NCBI GenBank assembly: GCA_023846275.1 | Contig: CM043868.1 | Coordinates: forward strand, 12,495,755-12,559,754 | Length of the DNA stretch: 64,000 nt | DNA from: Vanilla planifolia | Lineage: Eukaryota; Streptophyta; Magnoliopsida; Asparagales; Orchidaceae | Direction: 5' to 3' | Part shown: positions 1 through 12,900 of the stretch, piece by piece | Layout: each line of letters opens with the position of its first letter | How positions within the stretch are numbered: the stretch's first letter is position 1 | Position numbers and translations under genes: made by a program | Notes under the pieces: generated by a model | Told to the model about the DNA's origin: nothing | The model's input: the letters and a program-made list of their open reading frames with translations, nothing else | The model's database searches: none

Positions 1-508
1 TTGGGCCACGTGCAAAGGTGAGATGCTCATGCCAAAAGGTGCAGCATGCCAAGTGTGTGCGATAATGCAGAGCGGGGCAAAAGTGCATTGCACGTGTGCC
101 CTGTCAAAAACCGACACCGCATGGAACACGTGCACAATCGGCCGCAATCAACTCACTCTCAAAAATCAAAATCACATATTTTTTGTTTAATAATTAAATA
201 TTGTATCCAAACCTCTGTATAAAAAAGTAAAAATAATGTGTGTAAAAAATCAAAATTTGTAGAATTCAAATTTTCAAAATTCAAATCTTCAAAATTTTGA
301 ATTCTGGGAATCAGAACTTCATGAATTTAGAATCCCTTGAAGGGAATCTTCTTTAAAAATTGAATCTCTTTGTGACAAAAACATTCTCCCTTTCTTATTT
401 GCTCCTTGCCATTATCACGCTTCCACCTTAATTGCTGCTACTTTAAAAAAAAATGACTATTGACAAGAGTTCGAGGCGAGAATACCTCATAGACAGATCA
501 TATTATTC
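1..508 (+). repeat. Left LTR of the 1-3079 gypsy fossil (cut by window edge)
   Basis: The counterpart of base 1 lies inside the right LTR near 2430, so this LTR begins outside the window. Its first 160 bases are GC-rich and hold several CACGTG cores (for example at 7, 97 and 127). The remainder is AT-rich and ends just before the primer-binding-like site. Confidence 0.75.
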
Positions 509-2389
509 TTGATATCAGAGCGTTTCAACTCAATGCAGATGGTAGATGCAAAGAAGAAGAAAGTTGAAGAACAAGCAGCAAAAAAGAATCTTGAGATTGA
601 AGAGATTTTAATCGAAGTGATTGCACCAACTATTTCATCATTAAGCTTGGAGGCATAGGTAGCTCTGCTAAACCAACAAATATAAATGTTAATGGAAGTG
701 ATGCAAAAATCCCAATCCCTTTCTACGATGGATCCAAAAGAAAATTTGTCAAAAAAAAAACTTTTAATCCAAGGAATTTTGGATTAAGTAGTAATCACAA
801 AATAATTGGAGATGAAGATGACATCAATCTCACCATTTTGACGCATGCGAATAGACACATTCTCTCAAGATAGATGCTACACTTGATTTATCAATTTATA
901 ATAGTACAGTAAATACAAAGAAATTAGATACCTGGTTGAAACAACTAGAAACATATTTCTCTCTATACAAACATTTATCATCAGATAAAGCAGTGTAGGC
1001 TCGACTGAAAATAACGAATCATGTGTTTGTCTGGTGGAATGCTTACTTAAGAAATGGCACAGTTACAGAAATAACATAAAGCTAATTTAAGCAATTAATC
1101 AAAAAAAAATTTTACCCAATGAATTACATGGAGGAAAGGTGAAAAAAAAGTGACATAATCTACGACACCAACAAGAACAAACGAAACAAAAATATACCAC
1201 AGAATTTTAACAACAAACTATGACTTTGGGATACCTATTGAAGAGATGTAGACTTTGTCAAAATATATTGCATATCTGTACTATCATATTGTCACTAAAT
1301 CATTTTTTTCCTTTTCAATCTTTGAAGTAAACTAATACATACACAATAGCTATTGAAAAGAATAATGAATGCAAAATCAGAAGAATAAAAATCAAAAAGG
1401 TTAAAGTGTAACTCCGAAAAGTGGCTACAAAAGGAAGAGAATTATGCAGAGCTAACAACATTCCATCTACCAACAAAAATCAAAAGTATTGTGATTACTG
1501 CAATAAGATAGAACACATACGACAAAAATGTAAGAAATTACATTCATAACTATTTCCAAAAAGATTTAAGGACAAGGTACTTATTACAATGAAGATTGAA
1601 AAGGTACTTCACTCCTCAACAAGTTGATAAAAACTTATCATTTATAGTGAGTTCAAAAGACATTTATCATAAAGCAAAGCAAAAAAGACTTTTCATTATC
1701 AGAATACAAGTGAAAAAAAAAAAGCATATCAATACAATTATTGACACTGAAAGCAAGAATAACCTAATACTAGAAAGTCTTATACAAAGACTATAGTTAA
1801 AGACTATACTACATCAAAGACCTTATTATTTAGATTGGATTTACAAAAACTCTGAGACGAGAATTGCAAAACAGTGCAAGATAAAGTTTATTATCACCAA
1901 AAACTACATTGATAAGGTTATTTGAAAAATAATACCTCTAGATGTCTATCAAATTTTATTAGGAAATCCATACTTATGGGATCGAAATGCCGTCTATTAT
2001 TGACGAACACAACAGCATCGATTCATGAAGGTGGACAAAATTTCCTTCTAAGTCGAGACAAAGAAGCATTGACAAAAGACGTTATTGATGCTCACCAAAT
2101 AAAGAGACAAGTGAATACTTGCCAAAGATGTGTGCTACTAACAAGATCAAAGAAATCACTAGATGGGACCAATGAAAGTCTCAATCTCCCGAAGAAGACA
2201 ACTAGATTAGATCTATCAAAATACCAATTCAGAAAAAAAAAATTCGATGGGATTTGAATCTCAAAAAGAATGGACCTATGATCAAAAGATTGCTTCCAAG
2301 CTCATTGAATCCAAAATTGGTGAAAAAAATCAAAAGAAAAGACAAAAGACAAAAATAAAAAATGCAACACAAACCAGTAAGGCTGCAAA

Positions 2390-3079
2390 TTGAGACTCAT
2401 AGGCACACCAAAGCTCATTCCACAATGCATTGGCCGAGCGTCACACACAGAGGTGTGGGAAAGCATGCAGAAGGTCTCGACGTGTCAGGCCCCTGCAAGA
2501 GCTGGCACACATGATCACACGGAGTTGGGCACATGTGCGTTGCACGTACGCCTTGTCGGCAACTGATTGCACGCACGTGGACCTACCATGCCATCTCGGT
2601 CAACGTGTGCTTGAAAGGCTGTCCACACGCGAGAATAATACCAACACGTTTGAACACCTCCCTTGGCGTGATTGTAAAGGTGTGGGGCACAAGCACGCAC
2701 GTGTAAACCAACTTGGGGTATTATAAAATTTGCAAAATTTAGGAAGTTTTATATTTTTTATTAAAATTATATATTTTTTATTTTATAATTAAATATTATA
2801 TCCAAATCTCCATATAAAAAGATGGGAATGATGTATGTAAAAAGTAAAAACTTCTAAAGTCAGAATTCTGTGAATCAAAACTTCATGAATTTAGAGCCAC
2901 TTAAAAAAAAAAAATTTTAAGGATTCAATCTCTTTGTGACAAAACTCTTATTCTCTTTTCCTTATTCCTTTACTCATTGTCATTATCACGCTTCCACTTC
3001 TACCGTTGCTTTTCTGAAAAAGTCTATTGACGAGATCTCGAGGCAAAAAATCTCGTGGATAGATCAATGCGACAAGATT
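2390..3079 (+). repeat. Right LTR of the 1-3079 gypsy fossil
   Basis: It matches the left LTR in both its GC-rich head (2430-2720) and AT-rich tail (2740-3079), including the shared stretch around CATTATCACGCTTCCAC (2979-2995). The left border is approximate. Open frames over the GC-rich head are LTR sequence, not genes. Confidence 0.75.
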
Positions 3080-3139
3080 TTCCTTAACAAAAGATGCAAT
3101 AACCATGCATTGATCTTCCACCAAAACATTTCATAATAA

Positions 3140-6100
3140 CTTTGCGTCTATGTGAGCCTCAATCTTAAGGTGATCACAATTTCTAAAATGTAATCCTTTA
3201 ACATGTGTTCCTTTAGGTACCTTAGAATATAGTCTACTTTAAAGTGTAATTAACTGAGAACATAAATTGGTTTATCATATGCCAATTGCAAAAGCTATGA
3301 CGCACATAAAATAAATTAAACTACCATCAACTCTACAGCATTACTCTCTATCACCACATCCTTCATTGCAATTTAAAACTGAGTTCCTCTTACCTACTTA
3401 GCACACAAGCATTCCTATTTCATCAAGCCAATACATACTTGCATTGACTCACATGGATTTATTCCTTAAATCTTGCAAATTTCATTCTAAAGTACAGTTT
3501 AAGAGCCTTTAGATCTTTGATTTCAAACTCACTTATAAGTCTACACTTTAGATCTTCAATTTCTTCGACATCATCCCAATCAATATTGTCATCTATATAC
3601 ACAATTAATGAATCAATTTCTATATTTGTTTTTATAGATGACTTTGTAATATATTTGACTTTGACAATCAAACATAACTTCTCACCGTCCTTCCAAACCT
3701 TTCAAACCAAGTCTAATGTAATTGTTTAAAGACTTTACAAGGATTTTTTTTAATTTGCATACCTTGCTTACCTTTTAGGTTTACTTCAAGGGAAAGAGAG
3801 AGATCCATGAAACCTCTTAATAAATCTCCATTCAAGTAGGCATTTTTTACATCCATATAATTTAATTGCCTAGTACAATTCATAACAAGTGAGAAAAGAA
3901 CTTGAATTGAGTTTATCCTACAATAGAAGAAAGTTCCTCCTGATGATCCATTCTATAGGTTTGAATAAACACTTTTGTCAAGTGCATTTCTCTTTACATC
4001 TCAATGCTTCTATTTGTTATACAACTCAATGACTCTCCTAAAATCCACTTTTCCCATGCGCATGCATCGCATTGTTGATGGTTTTGCTAACCTAGTGCTT
4101 CTTGAGTTGTTTTATGCACAAACATTTTAGAGATTTTTGAAATAAAGGCTTTATTTGTTAGGCATTTTTCTATGTGACAGGTATCTTGCAATATGTTAAT
4201 TGATACATCATCTTACTCCATTGGCAATAGGAAGATCTAGATAAAACAAAAAATTTCAAAGACTAAATAGCAGATTTAGAACCAAGTTTAAGATTAACCT
4301 CTCTCAAGGACCATCCCTTGGATTATGAAATTAATTGCATCCTAGAAGAATAAATGGATCAATAACATTCTTAAAAGACCTTTTCATGGTATAAACCAGA
4401 AGGTTATAGCATAGTTCTGGTTGATCCTTTTGTATTAATTCTCCCCATACTTTTATACATCCATAATTTGTATTTGTTAACTAAGATTCTCCTTATTTCA
4501 ATTATTTCGAACATTAATCTCCAATTCTTGTTTATTAGAGCAGACCAAAGACAAGACTAATTTTGATAATGTGATTCGAACCCTTTGTGAAAAATTTTCT
4601 TCCTCTACATTATTCTCCTCTTGAAGGCGACTTTTGTTGAGGGAGGGCTTTTTTCCATGAAAGACATCAATAATTTTATGAATTTTTTTATATAGGGTTA
4701 AAACATTGATGCTTTTTTTATTAGGAGCATATCCAATTCTTTAAAATTTGGATCTAATTTTGATTGAAAAATATAGGAAATGTAGACAAAACAAATACAT
4801 GTGCAAGTCTTAAACAAATATAAGAATACAATCAAAGGGTTGGAAGAAAGTGTTTGAAATTGCCTAAAGAAGTAAAGACAAACTTTAAAATATAGGTAAG
4901 CATTCATTTATCAAGTTCCTAATAAAACTACTCCATTGGAGCATTTACCACTATTACATGCCCAATTAATGAGCAACAACATGCAACATTGAAAAATAAC
5001 ATATCCCAACAAATATATTTAAATGGGCTTGCATTGTTCCTTTAAAAGGCCCAACCACCAGCCCACCCCTCCACACTCATGTTACTCACCTCAAACAGTT
5101 TTGTATTCCACTCTTGCTCACTCTCGTCCAATTTCCCGACTCTCTTAGAGGCAACCAAGGGAGAGCGCTTGCACCCTTTTTTGTCTCTCCATAATTTTGG
5201 TCTGGTTGGCTAAATTCAATTATTTAGATGTATCGTCTTCGCTTTTTTGATAACATTAACATATACACCCCTTTTGCCCTTCACAAAATTATTTGGAACT
5301 ACAATCCCCTTGACCATAAATCTAATCATTTGGGAAGGCAACACATTGTCATCCAACATTTTCACAAATGCATAACAATAAATGCTCCATAGGTCGTTGT
5401 GGCTAATGAAGCATTGAAGCCTATTTGATGGAAAAAAAATGCCTAGTCAATGGCTTGGTGGCATTACTGCCCACTTGACAAACAAAAAGCCAAAATATTT
5501 TGTTTGGATGGAATTAGTTATCAATTTATATAATTAAATAAATAAATTTTTAATTGCAATTTTCTAGCTCATCCAAGTATTAAGGTTTCTACTTGTATAA
5601 GCCAATGACAATTATGAGTGTTTGGATTGGATTTTAGAAGATTCAAAACTTGGTCAATTTGCTCAATGTCAAAGGGCTCTCAACCTTACTGCAAGTAGGT
5701 TGTGAACGTTTCTAGTTTGGCCCTCCAGTCCAATAGTTATTCATTAATTAACCAACAAGTTTCTTGAGACAAATAAGGTTTATAATGCAGTAGTCACACT
5801 ATATTCAATACTTCTCATTTGGCTCCCATTGGCTAAGAGATTTCTGTCCAAAAACATAAGTTTTAATAACAACTAGAACTGAATTTTCAGTCACTCCACC
5901 TGCAGCAAAATTCTTCTCACTGAGTAAGACAAACATATGACTTTCTTCTGATTATCCTTCCTCACATCTCATCAAAATCTATAGTAAGATTGTCAAGAAA
6001 TTCAAAAACCTAGTTGGCATTCACAATTGCCTTGTAATGACTGCGATTGACAATTGTGTGAGCATTTCTGCTCATAATCATATTGAAAAGGTCGCAAGTT

Positions 6101-6665
6101 TTGCAATTCCTGTTCGAGAGAACTAAAATATTTGGGAACACTGTTTCTATGCAAGTTCTCAAATTTGATGTTAGTTACTGAAATCGGAATACATTTGAGT
6201 AACGGTATCTCAGAGTTCTTTAATCATTCAGTAGCGCATAGGGTAGGAACAAACTTCTTCTTCCATCAAATTCATGAACCAAATCATAACCGGCGTGGAG
6301 GACATCTAGATTTTCTTTTAGGAACTGGTGTTCTACAGTTGCTAGAAGAAGCAACACGAAGAAGGATGGCTAGGTTTTCTTTTGAGAACCGAGCTACAAT
6401 ACTATAGAAACTGAGGAATAGAAAAGGTGGGGATGAAACATTTTGTTATTTTTGACATACAATTACAACAGAATCAGCATCTTTTTATAGAGAGGGAAAG
6501 CTCTAGTTCAGAAAAAAAGACATCTAACATAACTCGTAGAATCTTACATGATGGTCATTCATTTTTATTTAAAAAATATCTGAAGGAATAGGAAAACTTT
6601 AAACCTGTCAAAATAGGAAAAGCCGATTTTGAAGCCCAAACTTGATATCCCACTTTTCCACAACA
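3140..6665 (-). mobile_element. Ty1/copia retroelement fossil, minus strand
   Basis: Reverse-transcriptase-like sequence of the copia type is clear at about 3459-3900 on the minus strand: an active-site region resembling YVDD sits near 3590 and the conserved N-terminal RT region lies near 3830. A decayed primer-binding-like site in reverse orientation lies at about 6389-6402. It is followed by LTR-like sequence to about 6665, which would be the element's 5' LTR. The stretch 4150-6100 is compatible with gag and integrase but has no motif I can defend. The left LTR was not found and may have been displaced by the neighbouring gypsy insertion. The element is heavily broken and old. Confidence 0.6.
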
Positions 6666-6914
6666 TAAAATGGACACAGAAATCATTTTAGTTCTCCAAT
6701 ACCACCAGCTTGTGTTCGCCTATGGATGCAAGTTCCAAGAACCTAATTGACTCGGTTCTCCATGTTTTTATTTTATTTTATTTTTGGCAAGAAATGAATT
6801 TACCCAACCTATAGATCCGTTAATGTATGATTAACCTAATTTTTTTATTAAGTTGGAGCAAAGTCTACATAACATTGGAATGGAATTTGAACTCAAGCCC
6901 TGTCAAAAAAGACT
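6666..6914 (-). other. Presumed 3' UTR and end of the tetraspanin gene
   Basis: A short stretch between the tetraspanin stop codon and the LTR-like end of the copia fossil. It has no open frame of note. A poly(A) site is presumed here but no single signal stands out. Confidence 0.3.
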
Positions 6915-9900
6915 TTACCCAAAAAACATTGAAGTGCATGAAAGCTTAGAAAATAAATCAAAACAGTGAGTTGCCTTTGGTGAGCTCCAAGTACCTAACA
7001 TAATACCTTTGCGATCTACAAAAGCTGGATAAGTCAATGAACCAACCTCCGGATCAAGTAAAGGCTTCTGCATCATGTCAGAATCGGGAGTGGTTGCATA
7101 ATTCAAACTTCCATAGTGAACAGTGATTCGCAAAACTAGTGCTACTGGAAGACAAAATACCTGTAGTAGGAATAACACAAGAAGAACTTTTCAAACTTTT
7201 CAATTTCAAGATGGTGGCATTCCTTCTTTACCAAACAAATTGGGAATAAAAACCTTTCAAAAATGGGTTTCAAGTATCTAAAAAAATATAAAATCTTATT
7301 TAATTTTTAATACACAAGATCAATGGTTATTTGAAAAATAGAAAAAGGAAAATATTGGATAGCCTTGGAAATGAGATGAGGAATAGTAAGAGGATATCTT
7401 TGGTTGTTTAAGCCTCCTATCTTTAATTTAATTTTCATCTTTTTATATTTTTCTAATTTCATCATACTCTTTTGCATCTTCGTGGCAACACTTCTCCATC
7501 ATTAGTCTACAATAAGTATTTGGTTCAACAATAGCTTTGCTGATGATATAAGATTCTTCGTAATTCGAAACAAACTTGTCAAGGCCTTTCTTAGGTTGAT
7601 AGACCTCATGTTCCTAAGAATCAAATTTCCCAACTTAAAAGGATGTTTTTGTGATAGCTAATTGAAATATTTTTCCATTCCTTTTCAATTCAACTACTTA
7701 AAATTAGATGACAACTTTCTGTCCATGAGGAGTTCCAAAGTGAGTTGAAAAGAAAGAACACTCCAAGATGCTTTTAGATTCATACGAAACTTAGATTATT
7801 ATGATCAATTGAAATCGAGAGAACTACTCATGAGCCATAGATATGAAAAAATTTCCACAATAGTTTAATATAATGTGGTTAAGAATATTTACTTGGTTTC
7901 TTCTATTTAACCACTAGTCCCATGAATAATGGATGTATATTTGAGGTGATAGTCATAGTTGCTATATAAACACTAAAGCTCCTCAACTTTGAATATTTTA
8001 ATATCATATAACATAACTGAAGGAAAACAAAATGACAAAAAACATTTGACAAAAAAAATTCTTAACTTCTATAATTATGTATCTAATAAAGAATTTGGCT
8101 TTGATCATTTTTGCGAGCTAACAATCATAAACTTTTTGTTGCCTCAAGTTATGTGAGAGAAAAAAAGAAAATCTATTCCCCAAACTGAGAAGGCCAAGAG
8201 ACAAAAATTACTTTCATTTCTTTGATTGGTTATCAAGGAAGCAATCGATGGATTTGACACTTCTTGCAAAGCTTAACAAAGAGTGCACTATCATTCTACT
8301 TGGCTAGAGAAACCATTATGCATGACTATCAAGACCAAACTATGACTAGAAGCATGCAATCTCCTATGTAAATAGATTGGATAATATAATAAACTTCGAG
8401 AGGATGAGCACAATATAGTACAAGTTGAAGGCAACAAGTTTTTCACCACTAAAAAATAATGCATAGATTAATCCCTTTACATTTAGAGCATTTGTTTAGC
8501 AAAGATCATGACTGATGATAAGCCTCAAGGCCATCCATCCAGCATGGTGATATCTTGAGATTATTTGCAAAAATATTAAGAGACTTTATATTAGACTTCT
8601 TGAGCACTAGGAAGTCTCCTGAATGGTCCATTAGCACAACTAGAGTATCAACTTCTTGAATTTGCACTATATGTACTTAAAGAATTTGAATATGCTCAAA
8701 TATATGCATTAGTGAGAGAATTGTATAACATAAGCTTTAAGAGTTGGACTTTAGTCACATAAAATCTACTCACTTGATTGACAGCTAACTATGAATCACT
8801 AACAGATTTGATAATCTTAACTTAAAGTTGGTAAGTACTAAGATAAGCATTTTATACTCATCTTGATTATCTGTCATTTGGAAAGTAATTTCATTTTCTC
8901 CTTTAAATTTAACATGCTTTAAGAAGAAACATAATGTCATACCTTTCTTCACTAGAGGCTGAGTTTGCATATAATTGCTAAACATGAGTTGATGGAGAAT
9001 AAGAACTATTATCTAGAGAGTTACCTTCAACTAAAACGTCTACAAGCACTTGCATTTTCAAGACAAGCGAGAAATAAAATGAATTCCAAACTCGTTATGC
9101 TTTGTGACCCATTTCTACAAGCAACCAAACACTTTGGTCGACCAAGGAATTCGTCGTAGAGTTTGATCTATAATGATATTGATGACACAAGCTCAAAAAT
9201 ATGAGCAAGATTAGATAAAAACATAACCAAGGCTAAACCTCGCGTCTTGAGAGGTGGACAATTTTGCTTGTCATCTTGCAAAGAATGACAGAACATAATA
9301 GATTGGGTATTGGATGCTTTCCTTCTCTCAAAAGAGGACGGAGCTAATAATTGAGCTTTAGATTGCAAAATAAATGTATAAAGTTACTCTTGGAACAAGG
9401 CTACTTAAAAGAGGTGAGTAAGATAATACTTCATATTCTAGAATACACTTTTAAAATCAATTATTAGTTGAATTCAAGTTTCGCTTTTGGTAATTATGAT
9501 TGTATCACAGATATACTAATAGTTTGTACCAACATTCTAGTATTCAAATGAAAACTCCTGTAATAAGAATAACATAAGAAAAACTTTTCAAACTTTTCAA
9601 TTTCAAGGTGGAGGCATTCCTTCTTTACCAAACAAATTGGAAATAAAAACCTTTCAAAAGTGGGTTTCAAGTAACTAAAAAAATAACATCTTATTTAATT
9701 TTTACACAAGATCAATGGTTCTTCGAAAATAGAAAAAGGAAAATATTGGATAGCCTTGGAAATGAGATGAGGATTATTAAGAGGATATCTTTGGTTGTTT
9801 AAGCCTCCTATCTTTAATTTAATTTTCATACTTTGATATTTTAATTTCTAATTTCACCATACTCTTTTGCATCATCGTGGCCATGCTCCTCCATCATTAG

Positions 9901-12900
9901 TCTACAATAAGTATTTGGTTCAACAATAGCTTTGTTGATGATATAAGATTCTTTGTAATTTGAAACAAACTTGTTAAGGCCTTCCTTTGGTTGATAGACC
10001 TCACGTTCCTAAGAATCAAATCTCCCAACATGAAAGGATGTTTTTGTGATAACTCATTGAAATATTTCTCCATTCCTTTTCAATTCAACTACTTACAATT
10101 AGATAACAAATTTCTCTCCATGAGTTCCAAATCGAGTTGAGAAGAAAGAGCACTCCATGAAGCTTTTAGATTCATACGATTAATTTAGATTATTATGATC
10201 AATGTAGATTGAGAGAACTACTCATGAGCCATAAAGTATAATATAATATGGTTCAATAGGCTTATAACACTCTATGAATCTTATTTGCCTACTTTCCTTT
10301 TTCTCTCCTAGAGAAGAGTTAAGAATTTTATGAATGTTTTCTTGGTTTCTTCTATTTAACCATTAATCCCATGAAGATTGGATGCATATTTGAGGTGATA
10401 GTCATAGTTTCTACATAAACACTAAAGCTCCTCAACTGTGAATATTTTAATATTATATAACATAATTGAAGGAAAACAAAATGACAAAAGACATTTGACA
10501 AAAAAAAATTCTTAAAGTGCATAGGAGAGAAACTTCAACAAGAATATGAAGTGTATGATCATCTGCCAAAAAAATAAAAAATTTATCATCTAGGGGATTA
10601 AAGTGCATAGGATTGGAATCATAAGTTAGAAAATAAGGTACATGACCAGATGAAAGTAATGGTACAGAAGGAGGCTCGATTTAAGGTAATTTGCTAATAA
10701 GAGCTTGAGCTAGTGTGAACAAGAACAAAACTACTTAGGACTTTAAACAATTGTTGGCAAAAAATCCTTAAACGAAAGAGTTAAAGCTAGTCCATAAGGA
10801 ATAGAGGAAGAATTTTAGATTCTCCACATAAGATTTTGGTTGGAAGAAGGTAAGGAATATAAAATTGATGCAAATAAAATGATAAGATCTATAAGGTTAG
10901 AAGTGGCAATTAAAGAGGTTTATCTTTTGAAACAATTTGCAAGAGCAAAGTTTGAAAAGTTAACCTTTAAATGCTCTAAGGGTATGCCCAAGAGAGCACT
11001 GAAGGCTTTTAAAAATAAATGCATCTCCTACTAAAACAAATGGAAAAATTGATCAAATGAAGATGGGAGACCAACACAGATAGAGGTGGAGGTAGAAGAA
11101 TTGAAGATGCTTCTAGATCTTGATTGTGGTGATCAGGAGTAGCAACCTCTAGATACAAAAGCTTATGAATCATCATTCCAATATACTTGCTTATTACAAG
11201 ATTTTTTAAAATTAGACAACAAAACTACCTCATCATGCCCTTCTATTACAAGAAAAAGAACCCACCTCCCACTAAAGAAGTTATTAAGCCTTGTTTATAA
11301 AAGATTATGTCGATTAGAGAGAAATGATGTCAATTTCCATCCAAATGATCTATGACTAAGATAGGTGAATAGCTGTGATTTTTGATATTGACAAGCAAAC
11401 ATGACTAAGTCGTTCAATGCCTTGAAAAACTCTCAAATTAAAGAAAGAGCTCAATACAAATGCCAACAAATAGGCAATTGAGACATCCACAACAAACAAA
11501 TAAGTCTTAAGAGCTCAAAAGGCAACCTTTGTTAAAGGTTAACTATAATGCGTTAGCATTCTTAGGAGAGAAATCAATATCTTAATGAAAGATCAAGATG
11601 GTTATATGAATTTTTGCAATTATCATCATCCAAGAAATTGTATCATTCTCATTCCAAGAGAGCCCATGCATCAAAAGTGATGAGACATCAATGTAGTGCT
11701 TCTTAGTTCAATCACTAGGTAGTCGTGCAACATAGATCATGCAAAACTAAGTCATCTATTTTCCATAAAACTACTTCAGAGTCACTTAGAGAACTCAAAA
11801 TCAAAGCACACTTGCCAATCATACAATCCCCCTATGACATCTCTATAACAAAGTCACAAATGCCTAATGTGCATGTTTTATAAGATATAAACCTGAATTT
11901 CATATACCAATGTTGAATATATTGGGGCCTCCTCTTTGCCCACATTTCCCTCTCCAAAATCCACGGCAATACTGGCACCACTTGCAACAAGCTTTACTCT
12001 TGGTCAGCAGCACTACAACTCATGGTCCTATTGATCACAACATCACCATCCATAACCTACATCTTCTTAAGGTCTAGTGCTGTCTTGTTTACAAATTTAT
12101 CAAGAAGGTGTATCACTGTCTCTTTGTAAGGCCAATCGACCCATCATCCATCATAGCATGACTATCTACTACACAACATGCACCATAAGCAAAATATCTT
12201 AAGTAAAACTAGATTATCTTAAGTTAAATTCATCTGATAAGATTGACAATTAAAAGCCAATTTGTTAATAATGATATCTCCAACTAAATACTAACATATG
12301 TTAAATAAATGAAATCTGAAAAAAAAATGCTAAAAATAATTTCACATACTACAATACTAGAGTAGAGTAGTAGGCAATTATACATCTTTCATCAAGTAGC
12401 TTTGCTATTGTTATAGAGAAGTACTTAAACAAAAGAGACAAAAGACATTCTACGTATTTGTAAGATAGGACTAATTAATATCTAGAAAATTCAATCAATT
12501 AGGATAAAATATATCCAAAATTACCTGGATGCCAAACACGCATATAGCCACATATTTACTCACATCAAAATTTTCTCCAACAAATTTGTGAAACCTTCCA
12601 TGTTCACCCACAGCATCATGTGGAAGATCCTGCCAAAACCCCAGCATGGTTTATGTGCAATAAAAAATGTAGTGAGACCCAATCTTCTTCTTGTAATTGC
12701 TATGTGCGATGAAAATAGTGTGTACTCTATATTTTAATTTCAACAGCAACTTTAAAGAAGTGGTCACATAAAAACCTCTTCCCAGTGCTGGTTAAGTATG
12801 AGGTCAGCCACCCATGCTGCTTCAAGTAGAATGAGTATGGTAATCAGCAATGCATACTACATCTTAGTTAAGAAAAGTATGTGAACAAATGCATTGAATT

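Larger units (their letters stand above)
1..3079 (+). mobile_element. Ty3/gypsy LTR retroelement fossil, internally reduced
   Basis: An old, broken LTR element in plus orientation. The left LTR runs from before the window start to about 508 and matches the right LTR (about 2390-3079) in order over several hundred bases, at roughly 75-80 percent identity by eye. A primer-binding-like site for initiator tRNA-Met (close to TGGTATCAGAGC) follows the left LTR at about 511-522. The interior shows gag-like sequence near 900-1250, a CCHC zinc-knuckle-like stretch near 1495-1535 and protease-like sequence near 1735-2030. No reverse transcriptase or integrase is recognisable, so the rest of pol appears lost. 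Coding sequence is interrupted many times. LTR divergence implies an ancient insertion. Confidence 0.8.
7161..12524 (-). other. Intron 4 of the tetraspanin gene (5,364 bases)
   Basis: The donor is GTAATT after exon 4, and the acceptor ends in ACTACAG just before exon 5. The intron is long compared with the other three (78, 1,407 and 146 bases), because it contains gypsy-derived sequence at about 7161-9370 and a second copy at 9557-10513. The remainder, 10514-12480, is AT-rich and has no protein similarity I can identify. A 64-codon open frame at 10840-11034 is unremarkable. Confidence 0.8.

Noticed and set aside
2430-2726. 98-codon plus-strand frame and its antisense partner in a GC-rich patch
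   Set aside because: It lies wholly within the right LTR of the gypsy fossil and is matched by non-coding sequence in the left LTR.
7161-10513. LTR pair of a short non-autonomous element
   Set aside because: The repeated unit itself contains integrase C-terminal-like sequence, so it is a duplicated piece of pol rather than an LTR.
11940-12200. Less AT-rich block downstream of tetraspanin exon 4, tested as the missing last exon
   Set aside because: It lacks a TM4-like hydrophobic segment in any frame. The segment at 7160-6915 supplies TM4 and tail with a correct acceptor.
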